A stretch of DNA of 64,000 nucleotides from Mixophyes australis (Eukaryota; Chordata; Amphibia; Anura; Limnodynastidae). Location of the stretch: NCBI GenBank assembly GCA_036250195.1, contig JAVHZZ010000005.1:130597199-130661198 (forward strand), in the 5' to 3' direction. The notes beneath the pieces are model-generated. The model did no database searches. It worked only from the letters and a program-made list of their open reading frames with translations, and was not told where the DNA came from. Shown one piece after another: positions 1 to 13,500 of this stretch. Every line of letters starts with the position of its first letter. Position 1 is the stretch's first letter. Made by a program: the position numbers and the translations under genes.

Positions 1-177
1 ATTATCAACTTTCTAAGTCTTTCTGAGCAAGAGAAATCGCAAAACAGTCATTTCTTCATTGGCGTCCAAAAACAACGCTTTTTTACACTCCGGTCTCCCT
101 TTCTCTTGGAAACAATGACTTACATCAATTCTTTTACATAATTCTTGTTTCTCATGACATTTCTAACATTGCCCACA
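1..177. repeat. Representative class A monomer (177 bp)
   Basis: Class A is marked by GAGCAAGAG, AAAACAGTC (no inserted TA), usually GGCGTCC or GCCGTCC, and CTCCGGTCTC. At 177 bp it equals exactly 59 codons, so reading frame is kept across A-A junctions. A one-base-longer form (178 bp) with seven T after AACGC is common near the right edge of the window. The unit boundary chosen here is arbitrary. Confidence 0.9.
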
Positions 178-354
178 ATTATCAACTTTCTAAGTCTTTC
201 TGAGCAAGAGAAATCGCAAAACAGTCATTTCTTCATTGGCGTCCAAAAACAACACTTTTTTACACTCCGGTCTCCCTTTCTCTTGGAAACAATGACTTAC
301 ATCAATTCTTTTACATAATTCTTGTTTCTCATGACATTTCTAACATTGCCCACA

Positions 355-533
355 ATTATCAACTTTCTAAGTCTTTCTGAGCAGGAGAAATCGCAAAACA
401 TAGTCATTTCTTCATTGCCGTCCAAAAACAACGCTTTTTTACACTCCTGTCTCCCTTTCTCTTGGAAACAATGACTTACATCAATTCTTTTACATAATTC
501 TTGTTTCTCATGACATTTCTAACATTGCCCACA
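355..533. repeat. Representative class B monomer (179 bp)
   Basis: Class B is marked by GAGCAGGAG, AAAACATAGTC (two bases longer than A) and CTCCTGTCTC. A frequent subclass carries TTCTTACATTG instead of TTCTAACATTG just before the CAGGAG segment. Hybrids exist: near 1800-1860 the CAGGAG mark is joined to CAGTC and GGCGTCC, which suggests exchange or conversion inside monomers. Confidence 0.88.
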
Positions 534-3500
534 ATTATCAACTTTCTAAGTCTTTCTGAGCAAGAGAAATCGCAAAACAGTCATTTCTTCATTGGCGTCC
601 AAAAACAACGCTTTTTTACACTCCGGTCTCCCTTTCTCTTGGAAACAATGACTTACATCAATTCTTTTACATAATTCTTGTTTCTCATGACATTTCTAAC
701 ATTGCCCACAATTATCAACTTTCTAAGTCTTTCTGAGCAAGAGAAATCGCAAAACAGTCATTTCTTCATTGGCGTCCAAAAACAACGCTTTTTTACACTC
801 CGGTCTCCCTTTCTCTTGGAAACAATGACTTACATCAATTCTTTTACATAATTCTTGTTTCTCATGACATTTCTAACATTGCCCACAATTATCAACTTTC
901 TAAGTCATTCTGAGCAAGAGAAATCGCAAAACATAGTCATTTCTTCATTGGCGTCCAAAAACAACGCTTTTTTACACTCCTGTCTCCCTTTCTCTTGGAA
1001 ACAATGACTTACATCAATTCTTTTACATAATTCTTGTTTCTCATGACATTTCTTACATTGCCCACAATAATCAACTTTCTAAGTCTTTCTGAGCAGGAGA
1101 AATCGCAAAACATAGTCATTTCTTCATTGCCGTCCAAAAACAACGCTTTTTTACACTCCTGTCTCCCTTTCTCTTGGAAACAATGACTTACATCAATTCT
1201 TTTACATAATTCTTGTTTCTCATGACATTTCTAACATTGCCCACAATTATCAACTTTCTAAGTCTTTCTGAGCAAGAGAAATCGCAAAACAGTCATTTCT
1301 TCATTGCCGTCCAAAAACAACGCTTTTTTACACTCCGGTCTCCCTTTCTCTTGGAAACAATGACTTACATCAATTATTTTACATAATTCTTGTTTCTCAT
1401 GACATTTCTAACATTGCCCACAATTATCAACTTTCTAAGTCTTTCTGAGCAAGAGAAATCGCAAAACAGTCATTTCTTCATTGGCGTCCAAAAACAACGC
1501 TTTTTTACACTCCGGTCTCCCTTTCTCTTGGAAACAATGACTTACATCAATTCTTTTACATAATTCTTGTTTCTCATGACATTTCTAACATTGCCCACAA
1601 TTATCAACTTTCTAAGTCTTTCTGAGCAGGAGAAATCGCAAAACATAGTCATTTCTTCATTGCCGTCCAAAAACAACGCTTTTTTACACTCCTGTCTCCC
1701 TTTCTCTTGGAAACAATGACTTACATCAATTCTTTTACATAATTCTTGTTTCTCATGACATTTCTAACATTGCCCACAATTATCAACTTTCTAAGTCTTT
1801 CTGAGCAGGAGAAATCGCAAAACAGTCATTTCTTCATTGGCGTCCAAAAACAACGCTTTTTTACACTCCTGTCTCCCTTTCTCTTGGAAACAATGACTTA
1901 CATCAATTCTTTTACATAATTCTTGTTTCTCATGACATTTCTAACATTGCCCACAATTATCAACTTTCTAAGTCTTTCTGAGCAGGAGAAATCGCAAAAC
2001 ATAGTCATTTCTTCATTGCCGTCCAAAAACAACGCTTTTTTACACTCCTGTCTCCCTTTCTCTTGGAAACAATGACTTACATCAATTCTTTTACATAATT
2101 CTTGTTTCTCATGACATTTCTAACATTGCCCACAATTATCAACTTTCTAAGTCTTTCTGAGCAGGAGAAATCGCAAAACAGTCATTTCTTCATTGGCGTC
2201 CAAAAACAACGCTTTTTTACACTCCTGTCTCCCTTTCTCTTGGAAACAATGACTTACATCAATTCTTTTACATAATTCTTGTTTCTCATGACATTTCTTA
2301 CATTGCCCACAATTATCAACTTTCTAAGTCTTTCTGAGCAGGAGAAATCGCAAAACATAGTCATTTCTTCATTGCCGTCCAAAAACAACGCTTTTTTACA
2401 CTCCTGTCTCCCTTTCTCTTGGAAACAATGACTTACATCAATTCTTTTACATAATTCTTGTTTCTCATGACATTTCTAACATTGCCCACAATTATCAACT
2501 TTCTAAGTCTTTCTGAGCAAGAGAAATCGCAAAACAGTCATTTCTTCATTGGCGTCCAAAAACAACACTTTTTTAAACTCCGGTCTCCCTTTCTCTTGGA
2601 AACAATGACTTACATCAATTCTTTTACATAATTCTTGTTTCTCATGACATTTCTAACATTGCCCACAATTATCAACTTTCTAAGTCTTTCTGAGCAGGAG
2701 AAATCGCAAAACATAGTCATTTCTTCATTGCCGTCCAAAAACAACGCTTTTTTACACTCCTGTCTCCCTTTCTCTTGGAAACAATGACTTACATCAATTG
2801 TTTTACATAATTCTTGTTTCTCATGACATTTCTAACATTGCCCACAATTATCAACTTTCTAAGTCTTTCTGAGCAAGAGAAATCGCAAAACAGTCATTTC
2901 TTCATTGGCGTCCAAAAACAACGCTTTTTTACACTCCGGTCTCCCTTTCTCTTGGAAACAATGACTTACATCAATTCTTTTACATAATTCTTGTTTCTCA
3001 TGACATTTCTAACATTGCCCACAATTATCAACTTTCTAAGTCTTTCTGAGCAAGAGAAATCGCAAAACAGTCATTTCTTCATTGGCGTCCAAAAACAACA
3101 CTTTTTTAAACTCCGGTCTCCCTTTCTCTTGGAAACAATGACTTACATCAATTCTTTTACATAATTCTTGTTTCTCATGACATTTCTAACATTGCCCACA
3201 ATTATCAACTTTCTAAGTCTTTCTGAGCAGGAGAAATCGCAAAACATAGTCATTTCTTCATTGCCGTCCAAAAACAACGCTTTTTTACACTCCTGTCTCC
3301 CTTTCTCTTGGAAACAATGACTTACATCAATTCTTTTACATAATTCTTGTTTCTCATGACATTTCTAACATTGCCCACAATTATCAACTTTCTAAGTCTT
3401 TCTGAGCAAGAGAAATCGCAAAACAGTCATTTCTTCATTGCCGTCTAAAAACAACGCTTTTTTACACTCCGGTCTCCCTTTCTCTTGGAAACAATGACTT

Positions 3501-6500
3501 ACATCAATTCTTTTACATAATTCTTGTTTCTCATGACATTTCTAACATTGCCCACAATTATCAACTTTCTAAGTCTTTCTGAGCAGGAGAAAGCGCAAAA
3601 CATAGTCATTTCTTCATTGCCGTCCAAAAACAACGCTTTTTTACACTCCTGTCTCCCTTTCTCTTGGAAACAATGACTTACATCAATTCTTTTACATAAT
3701 TCTTGTTTCTCATGACATTTCTAACATTGCCCACAATTATCAACTTTCTAAGTCTTTCTGAGCAAGAGAAATCGCAAAACAGTCATTTCTTCATTGGCGT
3801 CCAAAAACAACGCTTTTTTACACTCCTGTCTCCCTTTCTCTTGGAAACAATGACTTACATCAATTCTTTTACATAATTCTTGTTTCTCATGACATTTCTT
3901 ACATTGCCCACAATTATCAACTTTCTAAGTCTTTCTGAGCAGGAGAAATCGCAAAACATAGTCATTTCTTCATTGCCGTCCAAAAACAACGCTTTTTTAA
4001 ACTCCTGTCTCCCTTTCTCTTGGAAACAATGACTTACATCAATTCTTTTACATAATTCTTGTTTCTCATGACATTTCTAACATTGCCCACAATTATCAAC
4101 TTTCTAAGTCTTTCTGAGCAAGAGAAATCGCAAAACAGTCATTTCTTCATTGCCGTCCAAAAACAACGCTTTTTTACACTCCGGTCTCCCTTTCTCTTGG
4201 AAACAATGACTTACATCAATTCTTTTACATAATTCTTGTTTCTCATGACATTTCTTACATTGCCCACACATATCAACTTTCTAAGTCTTTATGAGCAGGA
4301 GAAATCGCAAAACATAGTCATTTCTTCATTGCCGTCCAAAAACAACGCTTTTTTACATTCCTGTCTCCCTTTCTCTTGGAAACAATGACTTACATCAATT
4401 CTTTTACATAATTCTTGTTTCTCATGACATTTCTTACATTGCCCACAATTATCAACTTTCTAAGTCTTTCTGAGCAGGGGAAATCGCAAAACATAGTCAT
4501 TTCTTCATTGCCGTCCAAAAACAACGCTTTTTTACACTCCTGTCTCCCTTTCTCTTGGAAACAATGACTTACATCAATTCTTTTACATAATTCTTGTTTC
4601 TCATGACATTTCTAACATTGCCCACAATTATCAACTTTCTAAGTCTTTCTGAGCAAGAGAAATCGCAAAACAGTCATTTCTTCATTGGCGTCCAAAAACA
4701 ACACTTTTTTACACTCCGGTCTCCCTTTCTCTTGGAAACAATGACTTACATCAATTCTTTTACATAATTCTTGTTTCTCATGACATTTCTAACATTGCCC
4801 ACAATTATCAACTTTCTAAGTCTTTCTGAGCAGGAGAAATCGCAAAACATAGTCATTTCTTCATTACCGTCCAAAAACAACGCTTTTTTACACTCCGGTC
4901 TCCCTTTCTCTTGGAAACAATGACTTACATCAATTCTTTTACATAATTCTTGTTTCTCATGACATTTCTAACATTGCCCACAATTATCAACTTTCTAAGT
5001 CTTTCTGAGCAAGAGAAATCGCAAAACAGTCATTTCTTCATTGGCGTCCAAAAACAACGCTTTTTTACACTCCGGTCTCCCTTTCTCTTGGAAACAATGA
5101 CTTACATCAATTCTTTTACATAATTCTTGTTTCTCATGACATTTCTAACATTGCCCACAATTATCAACTTTCTAAGTCTTTCTGAGCAGGAGAAATCGCA
5201 AAACATAGTCATTTCTTCATTGGCGTCCAAAAACAACGCTTTTTTACACTCCTGTCTCCCTTTCTCTTGGAAACAATGACTTACATCAATTCTTTTACAT
5301 AATTCTTGATTCTCATGACATTTCTTACATTGCCCACAATTATCAACTTTCTAAGTCTTTCTGAGCAGGAGAAATCGCAAAACATAGTCATTTCTTCATT
5401 GCCGTCCAAAAACAACGCTTTTTTACACTCCTGTCTGCCTTTCTCTTGGAAACAATGACTTACATCAATTATTTTACATAATTCTTGTTTCTCATGACAT
5501 TTCTAACATTGCCCACAATTATCAACTTTCTAAGTCTTTCTGAGCAAGAGAGATCGCAAAACAGTCATTTCTTCATTGCCGTCCAAAAACAACGCTTTTT
5601 TACACTCCGGTCTCCCTTTCTCTTGGAAACAATGACTTACATCAATTCTTTTACATAATTCTTGTTTCTCATGACATTTCTAACATTGCCCACAATTATC
5701 AACTTTCTAAGTCTTTCTGAGCAGGAGAAATCGCAAAACATAGTCATTTCTTCATTGCCGTCCAAAAACAACGCTTTTTTACACTCCTGTCTCCCTTTCT
5801 CTTGGAAACAATGACTTACATCAATTCTTTTACATAATTCTTGTTTCTCATGACATTTCTAACATTGCCCACAATTATCAACTTTCTAAGTCTTTCTGAG
5901 CAAGAGAAATCGCAAAACAGTCATTTCTTCATTGCCGTCCAAAAACAACGCTTTTTTTACACTCCGGTCTCCCTTTCTCTTGGAAACAATGACTTACATC
6001 AATTCTTTTACATAATTCTTGTTTCTCATGACATTTCTTACATTGCCCACAATTATCAACTTTCTAAGTCTTTCTGAGCAGGAGAAATCGCAAAACATAG
6101 TCATTTCTTCATTGCCGTCCAAAAACAACGCTTTTTTACACTCCTGTCTCCCTTTCTCTTGGAAACAATGACTTACATCAATTCTTTTACATAATTCTTG
6201 TTTCTCATGACATTTCTAACATTGCCCACAATTATCAACTTTCTAAGTCTTTCTGAGCAAGAGAAATCGCAAAACAGTCATTTCTTCATTGCCGTCCAAA
6301 AACAACGCTTTTTTACACTCCTGTCTCCCTTTCTCTTGGAAACAATGACTTACATCAATTCTTTTACATAATTCTTGTTTCTCATGACATTTCTAACATT
6401 GCCCACAATTATCAACTTTCTAAGTCTTTCTGAGCAGGAGAAATCGCAAAACATAGTCATTTCTTCATTGCCGTCCAAAAACAACGCTTTTTTACACTCC

Positions 6501-9500
6501 TGTCTCCCTTTCTCTTGGAAACAATGACTTACATCAATTCTTTTACATAATTCTTGTTTCTCATGACATTTCTAACATTGCCCACAATTATCAACTTTCT
6601 AAGTCTTTCTGAGCAAGAGAAATCGCAAAACAGTCATTTCTTCATTGGCGTCCAAAAACAACGCTTTTTTACACTCCGGTCTCCCTTTCTCTTGGAAACA
6701 ATGACTTACATCAATTCTTTTACATAATTCTTGTTTCTCATGACATTTCTAACATTGCCCACAATTATCAACTTTCTAAGTCTTTCTGAGCAGGAGAAAT
6801 CGCAAAACATAGTAATTTCTTCATTGGCGTCCAAAAACAACGCTTTCTTACACTCCTGTCTCCCTTTCTCTTGGAAACAATGACTTACATCAATTCTTTT
6901 ACATAATTCTTGTTTCTCATGACATTTCTTACATTGCCCACAATTATCAACTTTCTAAGTCTTTCTGAGCAGGAGAAATCGCAAAACATAGTCATTTCTT
7001 CATTGCCGTCCAAAAACAACGCTTTTTTACACTCCTGTCTCCCTTTCTCTTGGAAACAATGACTTACATCAATTCTTTTACATAATTCTTGTTTCTCATG
7101 ACATTTCTAACATTGCCCACAATTATCAACTTTCTAAGTCTTTCTGAGCAAGAGAAATCGCAAAACAGTCATTTCTTCATTGCCGTCCAAAAACAACGCT
7201 TTTTTACACTCCGGTCTCCCTTTCTCTTGGAAACAATGACTTACATCAATTCTTTTACATAATTCTTGTTTCTCATGACATTTCTAACATTGCCCACAAT
7301 TATCAACTTTCTAAGTCTTTCTGAGCAGGAGAAATCGCAAAACATAGTCATTTCTTCATTGCCGTCCAAAAACAACGCTTTTTTACACTCCTGTCTCCCT
7401 TTCTCTTGGAAACAATGACTTACATCAATTCTTTTACATAATTCTTGTTTCTCATGACATTTCTAACATTGCCCACAATTATCAACTTTCTAAGTCTTTC
7501 TGAGCAAGAGAAATCGCAAAACAGTCATTTCTTCATTGGCGTCCAAAAACAACGCTTTTTTACACTCCGGTCTCCCTTTCTCTTGGAAACAATGACTTAC
7601 ATCAATTCTTTTACATAATTCTTGTTTCTCATGACATTTCTAACATTGCCCACAATTATCAACTTTCTAAGTCTTTCTGAGCAGGAGAAATCGCAAAACA
7701 TAGTCATTTCTTCATTGGCGTCCAAAAACAACGCTTTTTTACACTCCTGTCTCCCTTTCTCTTGGAAACAATGACTTACATCAATTCTTTTACATAATTC
7801 TTGTTTCTCATGACATTTCTTACATTGCCCACAATTATCAACTTTCTAAGTCTTTCTGAGCAGGAGAAATCGCAAAACATAGTCATTTCTTCATTGCCGT
7901 CCAAAAACAACGCTTTTTTACACTCCTGTCTCCCTTTCTCTTGGAAACAACGACTTACATCAATTCTTTTACATAATTCTTGTTTCTCATGACATTTCTA
8001 ACATTGCCCACAATTATCAACTTTCTAAGTCTTTCTGAGCAAGAGAAATCGCAAAACAGTCATTTCTTCATTGCCGTCCAAAAACAACGCTTTTTTAAAC
8101 TCCTGTCTCCCTTTCTCTTGGAAACAATGACTTACATCAATTCTTTTACATAATTCTTGTTTCTCATGACATTTCTAACATTGCCCACAATTATCAACTT
8201 TCTAAGTCTTTCTGAGCAAGAGAAATCGCAAAACAGTCATTTCTTCATTGCCGTCCAAAAACAACGCTTTTTTACACTCCGGTCTCCCTTTCTCTTGGAA
8301 ACAATGACTTACATCAATTCTTTTACATAATTCTTGTTTCTCATGACATTTCTTACATTGCCCACAATTATCAACTTTCTAAGTCTTTCTGAGCAGGAGA
8401 AATCGCAAAACATAGTCATTTCTTCATTGCCGTCCAAAAACAACGCTTTTTTACACTCCTGTCTCCCTTTCTCTTGGAAACAATGACTTACATCAATTCT
8501 TTTACATAATTCTTGTTTCTCATGACATTTCTAACATTGCCCACAATTATCAACTTTCTAAGTCTTTCTGAGCAAGAGAAATCGCAAAACAGTCATTTCT
8601 TCATTGCCGTCCAAAAACAACGCTTTTTTACACTCCGGTCTCCCTTTCTCTTGGAAACAATGACTTACATCAATTCTTTTACATAATTCTTGTTTCTCAT
8701 GACATTTCTAACATTGCCCACAATTATCAACTTTCTAAGTCTTTCTGAGCAGGAGAAATCGCAAAACATAGTCATTTCTTCATTGCCGTCCAAAAACAAC
8801 GCTTTTTTACACTCCTGTCTCCCTTTCTCTTGGAAACAATGACTTACATCAATTCTTTTACATAATTCTTGTTTCTCATGACATTTCTAACATTGCCCAC
8901 AATTATCAACTTTCTAAGTCTTTCTGAGCAAGAGAAATCGCAAAACAGTCATTTCTTCATTGCCGTCCAAAAACAACGCTTTTTTACACTCCGGTCTCCC
9001 TTTCTCTTGGAAACAATGACTTACATCAATTCTTTTACATAATTCTTGTTTCTCATGACATTTCTAACATTGCCCACAATTATCAACTTTCTAAGTCTTT
9101 CTGAGCAGGAGAAATCGCAAAACATAGTCATTTCTTCATTGCCGTCCAAAAACAACGCTTTTTTACACTCCTGTCTCCCTTTCTCTTGGAAACAATGACT
9201 TACATCAATTCTTTTACATAATTCTTGTTTCTCATGACATTTCTAACATTGCCCACAATTATCAACTTTCTAAGTCTTTCTGAGCAAGAGAAATCGCAAA
9301 ACAGTCATTTCTTCATTGCCGTCCAAAAACAACGCTTTTTTACACTCCGGTCTCCCTTTCTCTTGGAAACAATGACTTACATCAATTCTTTTACATAATT
9401 CTTGTTTCTCATGACATTTCTTACATTGCCCACAATTATCAACTTTCTAAGTCTTTCTGAGCAGGAGAAATCGCAAAACATAGTCATTTCTTCATTGCCG

Positions 9501-10569
9501 TCCAAAAACAACGCTTTTTTACACTCCTGTCTCCCTTTCTCTTGGAAACAATGACTTACATCAATTCTTTTACATAATTCTTGTTTCTCATGACATTTCT
9601 AACATTGCCCACAATTATCAACTTTCTAAGTCTTTCTGAGCAAGAGAAATCGCAAAACAGTCATTTCTTCATTGCCGTCCAAAAACAACGCTTTTTTACA
9701 CTCCTGTCTCCCTTTCTCTTGGAAACAATGACTTACATCAATTCTTTTACATAATTCTTGTTTCTCATGACATTTCTAACATTGCCCACAATTATCAACT
9801 TTCTAAGTCTTTCTGAGCAGGAGAAATCGCAAAACATAGTCATTTCTTCATTGCCGTCCAAAAACAACGCTTTTTTACACTCCTGTCTCCCTTTCTCTTG
9901 GAAACAATGACTTACATCAATTCTTTTACATAATTCTTGTTTCTCATGACATTTCTAACATTGCCCACAATTATCAACTTTCTAAGTCTTTCTGAGCAAG
10001 AGAAATCGCAAAACAGTCATTTCTTCATTGGCGTCCAAAAACAACGCTTTTTTACACTCCGGTCTCCCTTTCTCTTGGAAACAATGACTTACATCAATTC
10101 TTTTACATAATTCTTGTTTCTCATGACATTTCTAACATTGCCCACAATTATCAACTTTCTAAGTCTTTCTGAGCAGGAGAAATCGCAAAACATAGTCATT
10201 TCTTCATTGGCGTCCAAAAACAACGCTTTTTTACACTCCTGTCTCCCTTTCTCTTGGAAACAATGACTTACATCAATTCTTTTACATAATTCTTGTTTCT
10301 CATGACATTTCTAACATTGCCCACAATTATCAACTTTCTAAGTCTTTCTGAGCAGGAAAAATCGCAAAACATAGTCATTTCATCATTGCCGTCCAAAAAC
10401 AACGCTTTTTTACACTCCTGTCTCCCTTTCTCTTGGAAACAATGACTTACATCAATTCTTTTACATAATTCTTGTTTCTCATGAAATTTCTTACGTTGCC
10501 CACAATTATCAACTTTCTAAGTCTTTCTGAGCAGGAGAAATCGCAAAACATAGCCATTTCTTCATTGCC

Positions 10570-13500
10570 GTCCAAAAACAACGCTTTTTTACACTCCTGT
10601 CTCCCTTTCTCTTGGAAACAATGACTTACATCAATTCTTTTACATAATTCTTGTTTCTCATGACATTTCTTACATTGCCCACAATTATCAACTTTCTAAG
10701 TCTTTCTGAGCAGGAGAAATCGCAAAACATAGTCATTTCTTCATTGCCGTCCAAAAACAACGCTTTTTTACACTCCTGTCTCCCTTTCTCTTGGAAACAA
10801 TGACTTACATCAATTCTTTTACATAATTCTTGTTTCTCATGACATTTCTAACATTGCCCACAATTATAAACTTTCTAAGTCTTTCTGAGCAAGAGAAATC
10901 GCAAAACAGTTATTTCTTCACTGCCGTCCAAAAACAACGCTTTTTTTTACACTCCTGTCTCCCTTTCTCTTGGAAACAATGACTTACATCAATTCTTTTA
11001 CATAATTCTTGTTTCTCATGACATTTCTAACATTGCCCACAATTATCAACTTTCTAAGTCTTTCTGAGCAGGAAAAATCGCAAAACATAGTCATTTCATC
11101 ATTGCCGTCCAAAAACAACGCTTTTTTACACTCCTGTCTCCCTTTCTCTTGGAAACAATGACTTACATCAATTCTTTTACATAATTCTTGTTTCTCATGA
11201 AATTTCTTACGTTGCCCACAATTATCAACTTTCTAAGTCTTTCTGAGCAGGAGAAATCGCAAAACATAGCCATTTCTTCATTGCCGTCCAAAAACAACGC
11301 TTTTTTACACTCCTGTCTCCCTTTCTCTTGGAAACAATGACTTACATCAATTCTTTTACATAATTCTTGTTTCTCATGACATTTCTAACATTGCCCACAA
11401 TTATCAACTTTCTAAGTCTTTCTGAGCAGGAGAAATCGCAAAAAATAGTCATTTCTTCATTGGCGTCCAAAAACAACGCTTTTTTACACTCCTGTCTCCC
11501 TTTCTCTTGGAAACAATGACTTACATCAATTCTTTTACATAATTCTTGTTTCTCATGACATTTCTAACATTGCCCACAATTATCAACTTTCTAAGTCTTT
11601 CTGAGCAAGAGAAATCGCAAAAAAGTCATTTCTTCATTGCCGTCCAAAAACAACGCTTTTTTACACTCCTGTCTCCCTTTCTCTTGGAAACAATGACTTA
11701 CATCAATTCTTTTACATAATTCTTGTTTCTCATGACATTTCTAACATTGCCCACAATTATCAACTTTCTAAGTCTTTCTGAGCAAGAGAAATCGCAAAAC
11801 ATAGTCATTTCTTCATTGGCGTCCAAAAACAACGCTTTTTTACACTCCGGTCTCCCTTTCTCTTGGAAACAATGACTTACATCAATTCTTTTATATAATT
11901 CTTGTTTCTCATGACATTTCTAACATTGCCCACAATTATCAACTTTCTAAGTCTTTCTGAGCAGGAGAGATCGCAAAACATAGTCATTTCTTCATTGGCG
12001 TCCAAAAACAACGCTTTTTTACACTCCTGTCTCCCTTTCTCTTGGAAACAATGACTTACATCAATTATTTTACATAATTCTTGTTTCTCATGACATTTCT
12101 TACATTGCCCACAATTATCAACTTTCTAAGTCTTTCTGAGCAGGAGAAATCGCAAAACATAGTCATTTCTTCATTGCCGTCCAAAAACAACGCTTTTTTA
12201 CACTCCTGTCTCCCTTTCTCTTGGAAACAATGACTTACATCAATTCTTTTACATAATTCTTGTTTCTCATGACATTTCTAACATTGCCCACAATTATCAA
12301 CTTTCTAAGTCTTTCTGAGCAAGAGAAATCGCAAAACAGTCATTTCTTCATTGCCGTCCAAAAACAACGCTTTTTTACACTCCGGTCTCCCTTTCTCTTG
12401 GAAACAATGACTTACATCAATTCTTTTACATAATTCTTGTTTCTCATGACAATTCTAACATTGCCCACAATTATCAACTTTCTAAGTCTTTCTGAGCAGG
12501 AGAAATCGCAAAACATAGTCATTTCATCATTGCCGTCCAAAAACAACGCTTTTTTACACTCCTGTCTCCCTTTCTCTTGGAAACAATGACTTACATCAAT
12601 TCTTTTACATAATTCTTGTTTCTCATGAAATTTCTTACGTTGCCCACAATTATCAACTTTCTAAGTCTTTCTGAGCAAGAGAAATCGCAAAACAGTCATT
12701 TCTTCATTGCCGTCCAAAAACAACGCTTTTTTACACTCCGGTCTCCCTTTCTCTTGGAAACAATGACTTACATCAATTCTTTTACATAATTCTTGTTTCT
12801 CATGACATTTCTAACATTGCCCACAATTATCAACTTTCTAAGTCTTTCTGAGCAAGAGAAATCGCAAAACAGTCATTTCTTCATTGCCGTCCAAAAACAA
12901 TGCTTTTTTACACTCCGGTCTCCCTTTCTCTTGGAAACAATGACTTACATCAATTCTTTTACATAATTCTTGTTTCTCATGACATTTCTAACATTGCCCA
13001 CAATTATCAACTTTCTAAGTCTTTCTGAGCAGGAGAAATCGCAAAACATAGTCATTTCTTCATTGCCGTCCAAAAACAACGCTTTTTTACACTCCTGTCT
13101 CCCTTTCTCTTGGAAACAATGACTTACATCAATTCTTTTACATAATTCTTGTTTCTCATGACATTTCTAACATTGCCCACAATTATCAACTTTCTAAGTC
13201 TTTCTGAGCAAGAGAAATCGCAAAACAGTCATTTCTTCATTGGCGTCCAAAAACAACGCTTTTTTACACTCCTGTCTCCCTTTCTCTTGAAAACAATGAC
13301 TTACATCAATTCTTTTACATAATTCTTGTTTCTCATGACATTTCTTACATTGCCCACAATTATCAACTTTCTAAGTCTTTCTGAGCAGGAGAAATCGCAA
13401 AACATAGTCATTTCTTCATTGCCGTCCAAAAACAACGCTTTTTTACACTCCTGTCTCCCTTTCTCTTGGAAACAATGACTTACATCAATTCTTTTACATA

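Noticed and set aside
1..355. Degenerate C2H2 zinc-finger array as the origin of the monomer
   Set aside because: Finger units are 84 bp, and two fingers (168 bp) do not match 177/179 bp. The spacing of Cys and His does not fit CX2CX12HX3H, and stops are conserved.
5841..6077. 78-codon plus-strand frames in the satellite, repeated many times (also at 25796, 50967, 53464, 54355, 55426, 57741, 60236, 61305 and others)
   Set aside because: They begin with TTG, arise wherever a monomer has a one-base T-run change, differ only as the repeat differs, and show no domain. They are by-products of the repeat.
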